Assembly: GCF_003369575.1 (NCBI RefSeq)
Contig: NZ_PIOC01000003.1
Coordinates: forward strand, 1-64,000
Direction: 5' to 3'
Origin: Oceanobacillus arenosus
GTDB lineage: Bacteria > Bacillota > Bacilli > Bacillales > Amphibacillaceae
DNA: 64,000 nt
Positions 17,671 through 25,503 of the stretch are shown here, piece by piece. Position 1 is the first letter of the stretch. Each line of letters starts with the position of its first letter. The notes under the pieces were generated by a model that did not search any database, was not told where the DNA came from, and saw only the letters and a list, made by a program, of their open reading frames with translations. Made by a program: the position numbers and the translations under genes.

Positions 17671-18753
17671 TTAATTAAAATATACTGCTTTCCCTGTTTT
17701 CGCAGATTCATAGATTGCTTCTAATATTTGAGTTACAACGAATGCCTCGGATGGTTTAACTGTCGGTTCCGTATCATTCAAAATACTCTCAATCCAGAGA
17801 CGCGCTTCTAATTCTGCATCACTTTCTGCATCTCCATCATAAAAGGCAACACCATCCGCGCCTAGTTCAACATTGGTTGTATAGAGCTTACCGAAATTTT
17901 CCCCATTTATTCTTAGTCCATTCTTCATATCTGCTCCGCCTTCAGTACCACTCAGCGAGCATTTTGCTTCATCAACATCAAGCGAATTAATCGCCCAGCT
18001 TGATTCAAGTATAATGGTTGCTCCGTTTTCCATAGTTATAAATCCAAAGGCTGAGTCCTCCACCGTAAACTTCTCAGGATCCCACGGTCCCCATGCATTT
18101 GCAGCATCTTTTCGCTTACCAAGCTTGTGAAAGACAGACCCCATTACTGCCTTTGGTTTGTAGTTGCCCATCATCCAAAGAGTCAAATCCAGTGCATGTG
18201 TACCAATATCGATTAATGGTCCCCCACCTTGTTTCTCTTCATCTAGAAATACTCCCCAGGTTGGAACGGCACGTCTGCGAATCGCATGTGCTTTTGCAAA
18301 GTATATTTCTCCTAAATCACCCCGTCTGCTAACCTTATGTAGGTACTGACTGTCCGTCCGAAAGCGATTATTGTAACCGATTGTTAGTTTCTTTCCTGTT
18401 CTTTCAGCAGCTTCCACCATTCGTTTCGCTTCTTCTGATGTTTTCGCCATCGGTTTTTCACACATTACATGCTTACCCGATTCCAGTGCAGCAATAGATA
18501 TTTCTGCATGTGAATTATTCGGTGTACAAACATGGATAACATCAATTGTAGTATCATCCAATAATTGTTTGTAATCGTTGTATACTTTAGCACCGGTTGC
18601 ACCATATTCTTTGGCAGCCTTCTCCGCCCTTTCTATTTCAATATCACAAAAAGCAACAAGCTCGACTTGTTTTACCATTTTTAAGCTTGGTAGATGTTTC
18701 CCATTTGCAATACCTCCACATCCAATAATCGCTACGTTTAATTTTTCAGTCAT
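17671..18753 (-). CDS. Gfo/Idh/MocA family dehydrogenase
   Basis: A complete Rossmann half starts AIIGCGGIANGKHLPSL and has the EKP motif in HVMCEKPMAKTSEEA. The substrate half carries GGGPLIDIGTHALDLTLWMMG with the catalytic Asp and His. The ATG at 18753 follows AGAGGATG at good spacing. It is the first gene of the pair with the atypical paralogue. The likely substrates are sugars, inositols or similar polyols using NAD(H). No transporter or kinase that would narrow the substrate is adjacent. Confidence 0.85.
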   Translation of the reverse strand: MTEKLNVAIIGCGGIANGKHLPSLKMVKQVELVAFCDIEIERAEKAAKEYGATGAKVYNDYKQLLDDTTIDVIHVCTPNNSHAEISIAALESGKHVMCEKPMAKTSEEAKRMVEAAERTGKKLTIGYNNRFRTDSQYLHKVSRRGDLGEIYFAKAHAIRRRAVPTWGVFLDEEKQGGGPLIDIGTHALDLTLWMMGNYKPKAVMGSVFHKLGKRKDAANAWGPWDPEKFTVEDSAFGFITMENGATIILESSWAINSLDVDEAKCSLSGTEGGADMKNGLRINGENFGKLYTTNVELGADGVAFYDGDAESDAELEARLWIESILNDTEPTVKPSEAFVVTQILEAIYESAKTGKAVYFN

Positions 18754-18796
18754 TAGAATCATCCTCTATTTTTTATTTTTTAAAGCATTGTAACTA

Positions 18797-18880
18797 TTAG
18801 AAAATGTGATTGTCAGCATGCCTTTTGGTGACAGCCTTAGTTGTACTTAAGAAAGTTTCTATACTTTCTTAATTTCTAAC
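18797..18880 (+). repeat. dispersed repeat family with internal AAGAAAGT hairpin, copy 1
   Basis: The unit contains TTAGAAAA, then GGTGACAGCCTTAGTTGTAC, then AAGAAAGT and ACTTTCTT as a small hairpin. Related copies lie at 40098-40250, 46329-46416 and 48027-48106. This copy lies upstream of the dehydrogenase operon in the 18754-19337 gap. Confidence 0.6.
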
Positions 18881-18967
18881 CGAACGTATCACACCACCTT
18901 TCAATCTGCACTAACTACAACCGTCAATTGTTACGTTTTCAGGGGGAGCTAACAATAGAGAAGTGCC

Positions 18968-19168
18968 TTAACACTCACTATTATAGCGTTTACATAGCAT
19001 ACCTACAATATCGTTTTTCCATCTTTTACTTAATTTGTTATTTATATACCATTCTGCATATGAATCTGCTTTTTGTATATGTTTTATGCTGTATAATATT
19101 GTGAACGCCACTATTTTCAGAAAAATAAGATTAATGAGGAAATCATAAAGTGAATGAAGTTTGCTCAT
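18968..19168 (-). CDS. doubtful 66-residue frame
   Basis: The frame has a hydrophobic start (residues 9-27) and a basic, amphipathic remainder (KLSKRWKNDIVGMLCKRY). There is no recognisable ribosome binding site before the ATG, and no family was recognised. It is listed because it is the only candidate in a 575-base gap. It may be a chance frame. Confidence 0.2.
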   Translation of the reverse strand: MSKLHSLYDFLINLIFLKIVAFTILYSIKHIQKADSYAEWYINNKLSKRWKNDIVGMLCKRYNSEC

Positions 19169-19337
19169 TGGTCGGTTACAAAAATGTAAACACCTTTATC
19201 CGCACCTTCAAACAGCAAGAAGGAATACCACCAGGAGAGTTTTCTAAATTTCGTTGATATTCCTGATTTAACTAATAAATTCCTCAATCTACCCATATCC
19301 TGTTATATGAGCGCTTTTATCGAAGGAGAAGGTATAC

Positions 19338-19799
19338 ATGAGGAAAAGTCATAATTCAACCATCATACTTCTCGCTGCTTCTGTCATTATTTTGTTTATT
19401 GCCGTATTCATCCTTAGAACAACGCTGTTTTCTCCAAGTCGCCAGGCACGGTTGATTGTGAATGAATTTTATAGTTATGAGCAGGAGGCAAATTTCACCG
19501 ATTCATGGGAATTATTGCATCCTCTCATGAAAGAGAGATGGAATAAAACAACTTATATAACGGATCGTGCGCATGTCTTTATGGGACATTTCGGTGTGGA
19601 GACGTTTGAATATACAGTCGAGGAAATTGAAAAATTAGATGAGTGGAAGATGGCAAAGGATTTACCAACTTTGAAGGGGGTTTATAAATTCAATGTGATT
19701 CAGAGTTATAAAGGAAAATATGGCAAATTTAACTTTTCACAGCTGGTTTATGTAGTGAATACCGAAGATTCCTGGAAGATTCTATGGGACTATAATTAA
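19338..19799 (+). CDS. membrane-anchored extracellular protein of unknown family
   Basis: This 153-residue protein has an N-terminal membrane segment (about residues 8-26) and an outward domain of about 120 residues rich in aromatic and charged residues. The layout (NEFYSYEQEANFTDSWELLHPLMKERW, later YKFNVIQSYKGKYGKFNFSQLVYVVN) resembles the NTF2/DUF4878-like fold often found in secreted Bacillus proteins; I cannot confirm the family. GAAGGAGAAGG precedes the ATG. An intrinsic terminator follows within six bases, so it is a single-gene unit. Confidence 0.7.
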   Translation: MRKSHNSTIILLAASVIILFIAVFILRTTLFSPSRQARLIVNEFYSYEQEANFTDSWELLHPLMKERWNKTTYITDRAHVFMGHFGVETFEYTVEEIEKLDEWKMAKDLPTLKGVYKFNVIQSYKGKYGKFNFSQLVYVVNTEDSWKILWDYN

Positions 19800-19804
19800 G
19801 GATG

Positions 19805-19842
19805 CCCAACACGTTTTAGGATGTGTTGGGTATTCCCTTTTC
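19805..19842 (+). terminator. intrinsic terminator
   Basis: CCCAACAC (19805-19812) pairs with GTGTTGGG (19823-19830), followed by a T-rich stretch. It begins six bases past the stop of the preceding gene. Confidence 0.8.
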
Positions 19843-19930
19843 TAATTTTGATGCTTGTAGATTGGCATGCGCTAGTGGATCAAGGCTAAGAGCACCTCCA
19901 TGAGCTGGAAGCCTTCAAGTCATCGGATAT

Positions 19931-20018
19931 TGTGAACTTCGAGCACTACAGTTGTGAACATCTAACATTTCAATTGTGAACTCCAGCGACTTTACGGTGA
20001 ACTTCGAGCACTTAATTG
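19931..20018. repeat. 22-bp phased repeat array 1
   Basis: Four units begin at 19931, 19953, 19975 and about 19996, each opening with TGTGAAC or GGTGAAC. The clearest unit is TGTGAACTTCGAGCACTACA plus two bases. Spacing is 22, 22 and 21 bases, close to two turns of DNA and not a multiple of three. It ends about 35 bases from the stop of the minus-strand NERD gene. Confidence 0.7.
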
Positions 20019-20052
20019 AGAGCACCTAACTTTTAACCTAAATCACTGTCTC

Positions 20053-21030
20053 TCAAGAAAACATCAGCTTTTCCGGATCGATAATATATTTACGTCCGCT
20101 CGACCTACCATATTTATCTAAATCCTCTTTTTGCAGTAGTCTTCTTACAGTATGCTCGGAATCTATTATTAAAAATTCTCTTGCTTGTCTATTATTTATC
20201 AAGTTGCTAACAAGCAATCCATAGTCTGCCAGTGCTTTTTTGTGCGCTGATGTTGATTTACATCCGCAAAATATACAAGTCCATCTCCCATAGCTCCAGT
20301 TCATCGGAATTGCCTCACATCTCGGACATATCACTCCCATCAGCAGTTCCTCATTCGCGATACCATATCTTTTCATAGCATTTGCTTTTTCTGGAACATG
20401 AGCATCGAGTAGTTGAGCTGTCAAATCAATTAATTGTTCCTCATTAAAACTAGGGGTTACATATTTACTGGCTAACTCCTCTATCTTGGATAATAATTTT
20501 TCCTTCCTTATCGTTATTTTCGGAATTGTTGAGTCGTTCGATCTATTTTTGAGGAGTGTTGAAGGGTTACTATAGACGACTATTTTTTCAATGGGAATTG
20601 GGGGAAACTCAAATTTCCTAATCCAATGAAGTAAACGTAAGTGCTGTAAGTTCACCTGATCAATAGGGTTGCTAAAAATGGTTTCATTATCACCACTTTT
20701 GCGAACCGATTGACCCATTTCATCAAAAGTAATGGTATCTCTTATGTTTTTCACTTCTATGATCAGAATGAAATTGGTGGATAAGATCAATAAATCAATT
20801 TGAAAGAAGCCGTTCGAGTCAGGTATTCTTATATAGTGGAAAATAAGGTATTGATGATACGGAAGAAAACTAAGAGGATATTGGAGTGATAATTCCCCAT
20901 CGTACCCCGCTCGAATATTTCCGGCCTGTAATGTTATACTTTGCTTTTCCGGATGCATCGGCACTAATCTTTTGGCTAATGCCTCCATTTCCAGGATGTG
21001 TTTGGGAATTGTAAATGGTTTAATGAACAA
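20053..21030 (-). CDS. NERD-domain protein with C-terminal zinc ribbon
   Basis: Residues about 35-150 form a NERD domain of the PD-(D/E)xK nuclease-like fold. The candidate active-site residues are Glu46, Asp79 (FQIDLLIL) and Glu92/Lys94 (IIEVKN). Around residues 235-262 a zinc ribbon reads CPRC then CIFCGC. The last 50 residues (FLIIDSEHTVRRLLQKEDL) resemble a small DNA-binding region. The intact motif suggests nuclease activity, but NERD proteins are rarely characterised. The gene lies between two arrays of 22-bp repeats; no partner gene is adjacent. Confidence 0.8.
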   Translation of the reverse strand: MFIKPFTIPKHILEMEALAKRLVPMHPEKQSITLQAGNIRAGYDGELSLQYPLSFLPYHQYLIFHYIRIPDSNGFFQIDLLILSTNFILIIEVKNIRDTITFDEMGQSVRKSGDNETIFSNPIDQVNLQHLRLLHWIRKFEFPPIPIEKIVVYSNPSTLLKNRSNDSTIPKITIRKEKLLSKIEELASKYVTPSFNEEQLIDLTAQLLDAHVPEKANAMKRYGIANEELLMGVICPRCEAIPMNWSYGRWTCIFCGCKSTSAHKKALADYGLLVSNLINNRQAREFLIIDSEHTVRRLLQKEDLDKYGRSSGRKYIIDPEKLMFS

Positions 21031-21152
21031 GTAAATCCTGCCCTCCCTTTAAAATGTCTTCCTTAACTATTGTATTATTCCACCCTAGCATCATAAATTC
21101 CTGCTAATACAACAAAATTTGATAAACAAATGATTTCTATTTAATCGCAAGT

Positions 21153-21262
21153 TGTGAACTTGTGACAGTTAAGTTGTGAATATCGAGCGCTTGAGTTGTG
21201 AACATCTAGCACTACAGTTGTGAACTTCGAGCACTTAAAAGTAAACTTCTATCATTTGTGAA
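21153..21262. repeat. 22-bp phased repeat array 2
   Basis: TGTGAA(C) starts recur at 21153, 21175, 21197 and 21219, exactly 22 bases apart. A decayed fifth unit (GTAAACTTC) follows at 21241. One unit again reads TGTGAACTTCGAGCACTTA. It sits upstream of the NERD gene start, in the 21031-21337 gap that has no gene. Confidence 0.75.
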
Positions 21263-21337
21263 AACCTATCGCCGCACACCAAAAAAAAACGAATATGATA
21301 GGAAAACATCATATCCGTTTATTAGATTCTTAACCTC

Positions 21338-22111
21338 TTACGAATTAGTTGTCCATCCACCATCAACAACTAATTCTAATCCTGTTACGTATTTCGATTC
21401 ATCTGATGCTAGAAATAAATACGCATTGGCAATATCCAAAGCTTCACCAGCATATGGCTTTAATGCCGCTTTCCCTGCGTAATTAGCACCCATTTCTTCT
21501 TGAGAATGAATTCCCACTTTTTCAGCTAAACCAGTAAATATAGCACCTGGATGAACAGAATTCACGCGGATATTGTCCTTTCCAAACCATTGTGCAGCAT
21601 GTTTTGTTAATGAACGAACTGCGCCTTTCGATGCACTATAAGCAGCTCCTCCAGCATCGGCAACCCCACCAACGATTCCAGCAATGGAAGATGTATTAAT
21701 AATCGAACCACCGCCATTTGCTTGCATATGTGGAATAACTGCCTTCATTCCTAACCATACACCAGTAGAGTTGATAGACATCACTTTATTCCAATCATCT
21801 AATTCTGCTTCTAAAATACCTTTTGCCATGTGAATACCAGCATTATTAATGAGAATATCAATTTTCCCATATTTTTCAATCGTCTTTTCAATTACTTCAT
21901 TCCATGATTCTGGTTGGGATACATCTAAATGATATGCAATCGCATCCCCACTATTTGCAACTATTTCCTTCACTCTTTCATTTAAAACATCACCAACAAC
22001 ATCTGTTGCAACTACCTTTGCTCCTTCTTTCGCAAAAACTTGAGCACCAGCTAGGCCCATCCCACTTGCTGCACCTGTAATAATCGCAACTTTACCTTCT
22101 AATCTACTCAT
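21338..22111 (-). CDS. SDR family oxidoreductase
   Basis: This is a classical short-chain dehydrogenase of 257 residues. It has the cofactor loop TGAASGMG (about residues 12-19), NNAG near residue 90, the catalytic serine in INTSSIAG and the YSASK active site near residue 158, closing with the usual GG(W)T-type tail. The Asp after strand two (ATDVVG) points to NAD. It is 29 bases downstream of a second SDR gene, so the two are an operon divergent from a TetR gene. Substrate unknown. Confidence 0.88.
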   Translation of the reverse strand: MSRLEGKVAIITGAASGMGLAGAQVFAKEGAKVVATDVVGDVLNERVKEIVANSGDAIAYHLDVSQPESWNEVIEKTIEKYGKIDILINNAGIHMAKGILEAELDDWNKVMSINSTGVWLGMKAVIPHMQANGGGSIINTSSIAGIVGGVADAGGAAYSASKGAVRSLTKHAAQWFGKDNIRVNSVHPGAIFTGLAEKVGIHSQEEMGANYAGKAALKPYAGEALDIANAYLFLASDESKYVTGLELVVDGGWTTNS

Positions 22112-22140
22112 ATCAAATTCTCCTTTTCTATGTTGATTTA

Positions 22141-22872
22141 TTATTGTGCGCCTAACCCACCGTCGATAATGAATTCTGAACCTGTCGAATAGCTTGACTC
22201 ATCAGAAGCCAGATATAATACTAAATTGGTAACTTCTTCAGGATCTCCTGCCCTTTTAAGTGGGAACATATTCTCTAGTTCATCGTTAATGAGCGCTTCC
22301 GTCATCGGCGTCCGGATGAATCCCGGGTGTACGGAATTTACACGAATCCCGTATTCACCAAGTTCGAGTGCTGCCGCTTTCGTCATTCCCCTTACAGCAA
22401 ATTTAGAAGCAGTATACGCAACTTTTTTATTCGCCCCAATCATTCCAGCAAGTGAGGAAATATTTACAATTGATCCTCCACCAGCTTTTTTCATTGATGG
22501 CACAACATACTTCATTCCTAGGAATACCGATACCTGATTCACATCAATAACTTTCCGATATGTCTCTTCAGGATATTCCTCAAGGTCTATTTCTGGTATA
22601 TCAATACCTGCATTGTTTACTAAAACATTAACCGGACCAAAAGTTGCTTCCGCTTTCTGAATGACATTTTCCCAGTCGGATGCACTTGATACATCATGCT
22701 TTAAAAATAAGATATTATTACCAATCTCACTTTCTAGTTTCCTGCCATCTTCTTCTAATATATCTGTAGCAACAACCTTTGCACCTTCCGCAACCAGCCT
22801 TCTAACATGGCTAGCACCCATACCTCTTGCTCCACCTGTCACAATCACTACTTTATCTTCTAATCTGTTCAT
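22141..22872 (-). CDS. SDR family oxidoreductase
   Basis: A second classical SDR of 243 residues has TGGARGMG (about 12-19), NNAGI, the serine in VNISSLAG, YTASK near residue 153 and a C-terminal IDGG. The ATDI segment after strand two again favours NAD. It is the promoter-proximal gene of the pair. The divergent TetR-family gene 230 bases away is the obvious regulator. The pair may carry out successive steps on one alcohol or steroid-like compound; this is inference. Confidence 0.88.
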   Translation of the reverse strand: MNRLEDKVVIVTGGARGMGASHVRRLVAEGAKVVATDILEEDGRKLESEIGNNILFLKHDVSSASDWENVIQKAEATFGPVNVLVNNAGIDIPEIDLEEYPEETYRKVIDVNQVSVFLGMKYVVPSMKKAGGGSIVNISSLAGMIGANKKVAYTASKFAVRGMTKAAALELGEYGIRVNSVHPGFIRTPMTEALINDELENMFPLKRAGDPEEVTNLVLYLASDESSYSTGSEFIIDGGLGAQ

Positions 22873-22933
22873 TTTACTCCTCCTTTGTTACACCCACTAG
22901 TTGGATGAATCAGTGATACGATGATAAAATAGA

Positions 22934-22943
22934 ACTACGTAGT
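22934..22943. promoter_or_regulatory. 10-bp palindrome upstream of the SDR operon
   Basis: ACTACGTAGT is a perfect palindrome 62 bases upstream of the SDR start codon. It could be an operator in the divergent region. A chance palindrome cannot be excluded. Confidence 0.3.
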
Positions 22944-23044
22944 ATTGTTTGCGTTTACAATATGACGTTTGTCCTAAAGCTCATCATTAGTATAAATGCT
23001 TAGAAACTATTATCAATCATTAATAAATACTAAGTTGTATCGTT

Positions 23045-23073
23045 ATGCAACACATGTATGCAGTCTGTTGCAT
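23045..23073. promoter_or_regulatory. inverted repeat upstream of the TetR gene
   Basis: ATGCAAC (23045-23051) and GTTGCAT (23067-23073) form an inverted repeat 30 bases before the TetR start. The position suits an operator for autoregulation and for the divergent SDR operon. Binding is not shown by sequence alone. Confidence 0.45.
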
Positions 23074-23102
23074 CATTCATAATAAATCTTGGAGGGAAGC
23101 TC

Positions 23103-23726
23103 ATGCTATTAATTCATGCTGTAGAAGATCGGCGTATACGAAGAACGAAACGTAATCTTAAACGAGCATTAATCTCGCTAATGAATGAAAAAGGTTACCG
23201 AAGTATAACCGTTACATATATTGTAGATTTAGCTGATTATAATCGGACAACATTTTATCGTCACTACCAAGATAAAGAGGAGTTAGCAAATGGACTAGTT
23301 GATGATATGATAGATGAGTTAACCACAGCATTTCGTTTCCCCTATAAAAATAATAATTTTGTAAAAGTAGATGCTCTATCTCCTTCCAATGTAGTTATTT
23401 TTGACCATATTCTGAAAAATGCGGACTTTTACAAGCTATGGAAGGGTTCGGAAGGTATACCAGGTTTTCAAGAAAAATTCATCAATACACTTATAAAGCT
23501 ACATAAAAACGATATCAACTACTTTCCAAACCAACAAACAGATATAAATGATGATTATTTTATTACTTATCGGGCATACGGTGTCTGGGGTTTAATCGTT
23601 AACTGGATAAAAGATGACTTTAAAACGCCTTCACACGATATGGCAAATCAATTAATTAGAATTATAAACTATCATCCATTAAGGGAATATGAGACGAGGA
23701 ATATAGATAAGACATTTATAAGATGA
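23103..23726 (+). CDS. TetR/AcrR family regulator
   Basis: The N-terminal helix-turn-helix (about residues 10-55; LISLMNEKGYRSITVTYIVDLADYNRTTFYRHYQDKEEL, with the family's TFYRHY recognition helix) is typical of TetR proteins with a TetR_C_7-like effector domain. The ATG at 23103 follows GGAGGG; an earlier frame start at 23058 has no ribosome binding site. Divergent from the SDR pair, which it probably represses. A terminator hairpin follows the stop by ten bases. Confidence 0.85.
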   Translation: MLLIHAVEDRRIRRTKRNLKRALISLMNEKGYRSITVTYIVDLADYNRTTFYRHYQDKEELANGLVDDMIDELTTAFRFPYKNNNFVKVDALSPSNVVIFDHILKNADFYKLWKGSEGIPGFQEKFINTLIKLHKNDINYFPNQQTDINDDYFITYRAYGVWGLIVNWIKDDFKTPSHDMANQLIRIINYHPLREYETRNIDKTFIR

Positions 23727-23735
23727 TACATAAAA

Positions 23736-23773
23736 AAGATTCCAATAGCTTACTTCGCTGATTTTGGAATCTT
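23736..23773 (+). terminator. terminator hairpin after the TetR gene
   Basis: AAGATTCCAA (23736-23745) pairs with TTGGAATCTT (23764-23773). The loop is 18 bases. There is only a weak T run. Confidence 0.6.
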
Positions 23774-23848
23774 ATGGTCTGTCCAGGTGCTCTAGAAATT
23801 AGAGGAGGGACAGGTTTATGATGTGACCCCCAAAAGTTAGAGTTTTTA

Positions 23849-24616
23849 TTAAGCAGTTAATTGGCTGGTGTGAATGCGGTATTGAATTGGACTCATGCCA
23901 GCCAATTTTCGCTTAATACGTTTGTTATTATAGTAATGTATATATATCTTAATCTTGCTTTTTAGTTCTTCAAAAGTACATAATGCTTCTCCATAATACA
24001 TTTCTTGTTTTAATAATCCAAAGAAGTTCTCCATGGGCGAATTATCTAGACAGTTTCCTTTTCGTGACATACTTTGGAAAACTTTGTTTTTCTTTAGGGT
24101 CTTTACCCATTTTTTGTGTTGATAATGCCAGCCTTGATCCGAGTGAATTGTTGTTCGATACTTAGAGCCTTTTACGATTCCTAGAGCTTCATTTAAAGGT
24201 TCCATCACAAGTTTTAAATTTGGGCGATTACTTATCCCAAACGAAAGAATTTCACCATTAAACATATCCATAATTGGATTCAAATATAATTTTAGTCCGT
24301 CAGTACATTTGAATTCTGTGATATCTGTTGTTAATTTTTGATGGGGAACATTTGTATTAAATCGGCGATTAATACGGTTTCTCGCAACCTTTCCAACATT
24401 ACCTTTATAAGAACTATACTTACGTGTTTTTCTCCAAAACTTAATTACTTTAAGGCATAGTTTCTTCATGATACGTTGAACTTTTTTATGATTCACTAAA
24501 TATCCTTGATTTTTCAATTCATCTTGAATACGACGATAACCATAATTCCCGTTATGTTCATCAAAAATAGATTGGATAAGCTCCTCTAGTTCCAGATCTG
24601 GGTTCTTCTCTTTCAT
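23849..24616 (-). CDS. IS3-family transposase OrfB (DDE integrase domain)
   Basis: The rve-type catalytic core contains Asp in TTDITEFK, Asp in IHSDQGWHY and Glu in SPMENFFG, a complete DDE triad. An HTH_21 region (NYGYRRIQDELKNQGY) precedes it. The frame is shifted -1 relative to OrfA and is open upstream of the listed ATG through the end of OrfA (LKDVLHVVGIPESSYHYHIKK), so a frameshifted OrfAB fusion is the likely transposase. The catalytic set appears functional. Confidence 0.88.
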   Translation of the reverse strand: MKEKNPDLELEELIQSIFDEHNGNYGYRRIQDELKNQGYLVNHKKVQRIMKKLCLKVIKFWRKTRKYSSYKGNVGKVARNRINRRFNTNVPHQKLTTDITEFKCTDGLKLYLNPIMDMFNGEILSFGISNRPNLKLVMEPLNEALGIVKGSKYRTTIHSDQGWHYQHKKWVKTLKKNKVFQSMSRKGNCLDNSPMENFFGLLKQEMYYGEALCTFEELKSKIKIYIHYYNNKRIKRKLAGMSPIQYRIHTSQLTA

Positions 24617-24675
24617 CTTTTTTATATGATAATGATAAGAGGATTCAGGGATACCGACTACATGTAAAACATCTT

Positions 24676-25239
24676 TTAATTGGAATTCTTCTTTGATTTC
24701 GAGTGATAACGCTGCTTGTGCTTTTCGAGATAGCCTTCCGGATCCATCTGAAAAGTTCGCAACTTTTTTAAGTATTCTACCTCCAAACGAAGAAGCTCAT
24801 TTTCTCTTTCTAATTTTTGTTCGTATGTCATTTTATTTTCATTAATTTGCTTGTTATTTCTGTTCTTAGATGTATCAGACATGCTTGGCCGCCCTTTCGG
24901 TTTAGACAGGCCCTCAACGCCACCTTCTCGATAAGCTTTCTTCCATGAAGCTATTCGAGTGGAATTCTTCATTTCAAATTGAAGGGCTGCTTCCATCTCT
25001 GAAGAACCTGTTCTCTCTATAAATCTTAATACATCTAGCTTAAATTGAACAGAATAAGATTGCTTATGTTCCTTATTTATTAAACCATTAACACCAAATT
25101 CTTCATATAATTGTATCCATCTACCAACTTCCGATTTTGATTTTATTCCATGCTTCTTAGCTAAAGGTCTAATTCCTAAATATCCCTCTTGATATTCCTT
25201 AACTACTTTTATCTTTAAATCATCACTATACTTAGCCAT
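24676..25239 (-). CDS. IS3-family transposase OrfA (helix-turn-helix)
   Basis: This 187-residue protein has two helix-turn-helix units (YSDDLKIKVVKEYQEGYLG... and VQFKLDVLRFIERTG...) and a C-terminal leucine-zipper-like coiled coil (LERENELLRLEVEYLKKL), as usual in IS150-group OrfA. The ATG at 25239 is used because GGGGTG lies eight bases upstream; that site is part of the hairpin at the element's right end. OrfA stops near the point where OrfB's frame overlaps. Confidence 0.85.
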   Translation of the reverse strand: MAKYSDDLKIKVVKEYQEGYLGIRPLAKKHGIKSKSEVGRWIQLYEEFGVNGLINKEHKQSYSVQFKLDVLRFIERTGSSEMEAALQFEMKNSTRIASWKKAYREGGVEGLSKPKGRPSMSDTSKNRNNKQINENKMTYEQKLERENELLRLEVEYLKKLRTFQMDPEGYLEKHKQRYHSKSKKNSN

Positions 25240-25246
25240 AAATAAA

Positions 25247-25285
25247 CACCCCAAAAGTTAGTTTTTCACTCTAACTTTTGGGGTG
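25247..25285 (-). promoter_or_regulatory. IS-end hairpin sequestering the transposase ribosome binding site
   Basis: CACCCCAAAAGTTAG and CTAACTTTTGGGGTG form a perfect 15-bp stem (25247-25261 and 25271-25285) with a nine-base loop. On transcripts entering from outside the element, the OrfA ribosome binding site GGGGTG would be in the 3' arm. This is the arrangement used by several IS elements to prevent expression from read-through transcription. Confidence 0.6.
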
Positions 25286-25341
25286 CACTACATTATTGTC
25301 CAAGCATTTCTGAATTGAACAATGCCTCTCCAACTTGAAAT

Positions 25342-25448
25342 TGTGAACTTCCTAATGTTGAGTTGTGAATTTCGAGCACTATAATTGTGAACTCCGGCAA
25401 TTTCAATGTGAACTTCGAGCACAAATTTATGAACTTCTAACTTTTATT
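25342..25448. repeat. 22-bp phased repeat array 3
   Basis: TGTGAA starts lie at 25342, 25364, 25386 and 25407, with a decayed unit (TATGAAC) at 25428. The third position has TGTGAACTCC and the fourth TGTGAACTTCGAGCACA. Spacing is 22, 22, 21 and 21. It lies between the IS3 element and the exporter gene. Confidence 0.7.
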
Positions 25449-25503
25449 GAATTACCCTCGATTGCTTCCCGTAATCTCAGCTAGGGACACCGAACAGAAA
25501 CCA

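Larger units (their letters stand above)
23824..25287 (-). mobile_element. IS3-family insertion sequence (IS150-like)
   Basis: The ends are 20-bp inverted repeats, TGACCCCCAAAAGTTAGAGT on the left (23824-23843) and TGCACCCCAAAAGTTAGAGT read inward on the right (25287-25268). Two overlapping-type frames encode OrfA and OrfB with an intact DDE triad. I could not see matching target duplications next to the ends (ATG on the left, CTA on the right). The right end lies 55 bases from 22-bp repeat array 3. Confidence 0.88.

Noticed and set aside
19931-25448. CRISPR-like arrays
   Set aside because: The units follow one another directly with no unique spacers, are degenerate, and no cas genes are present.
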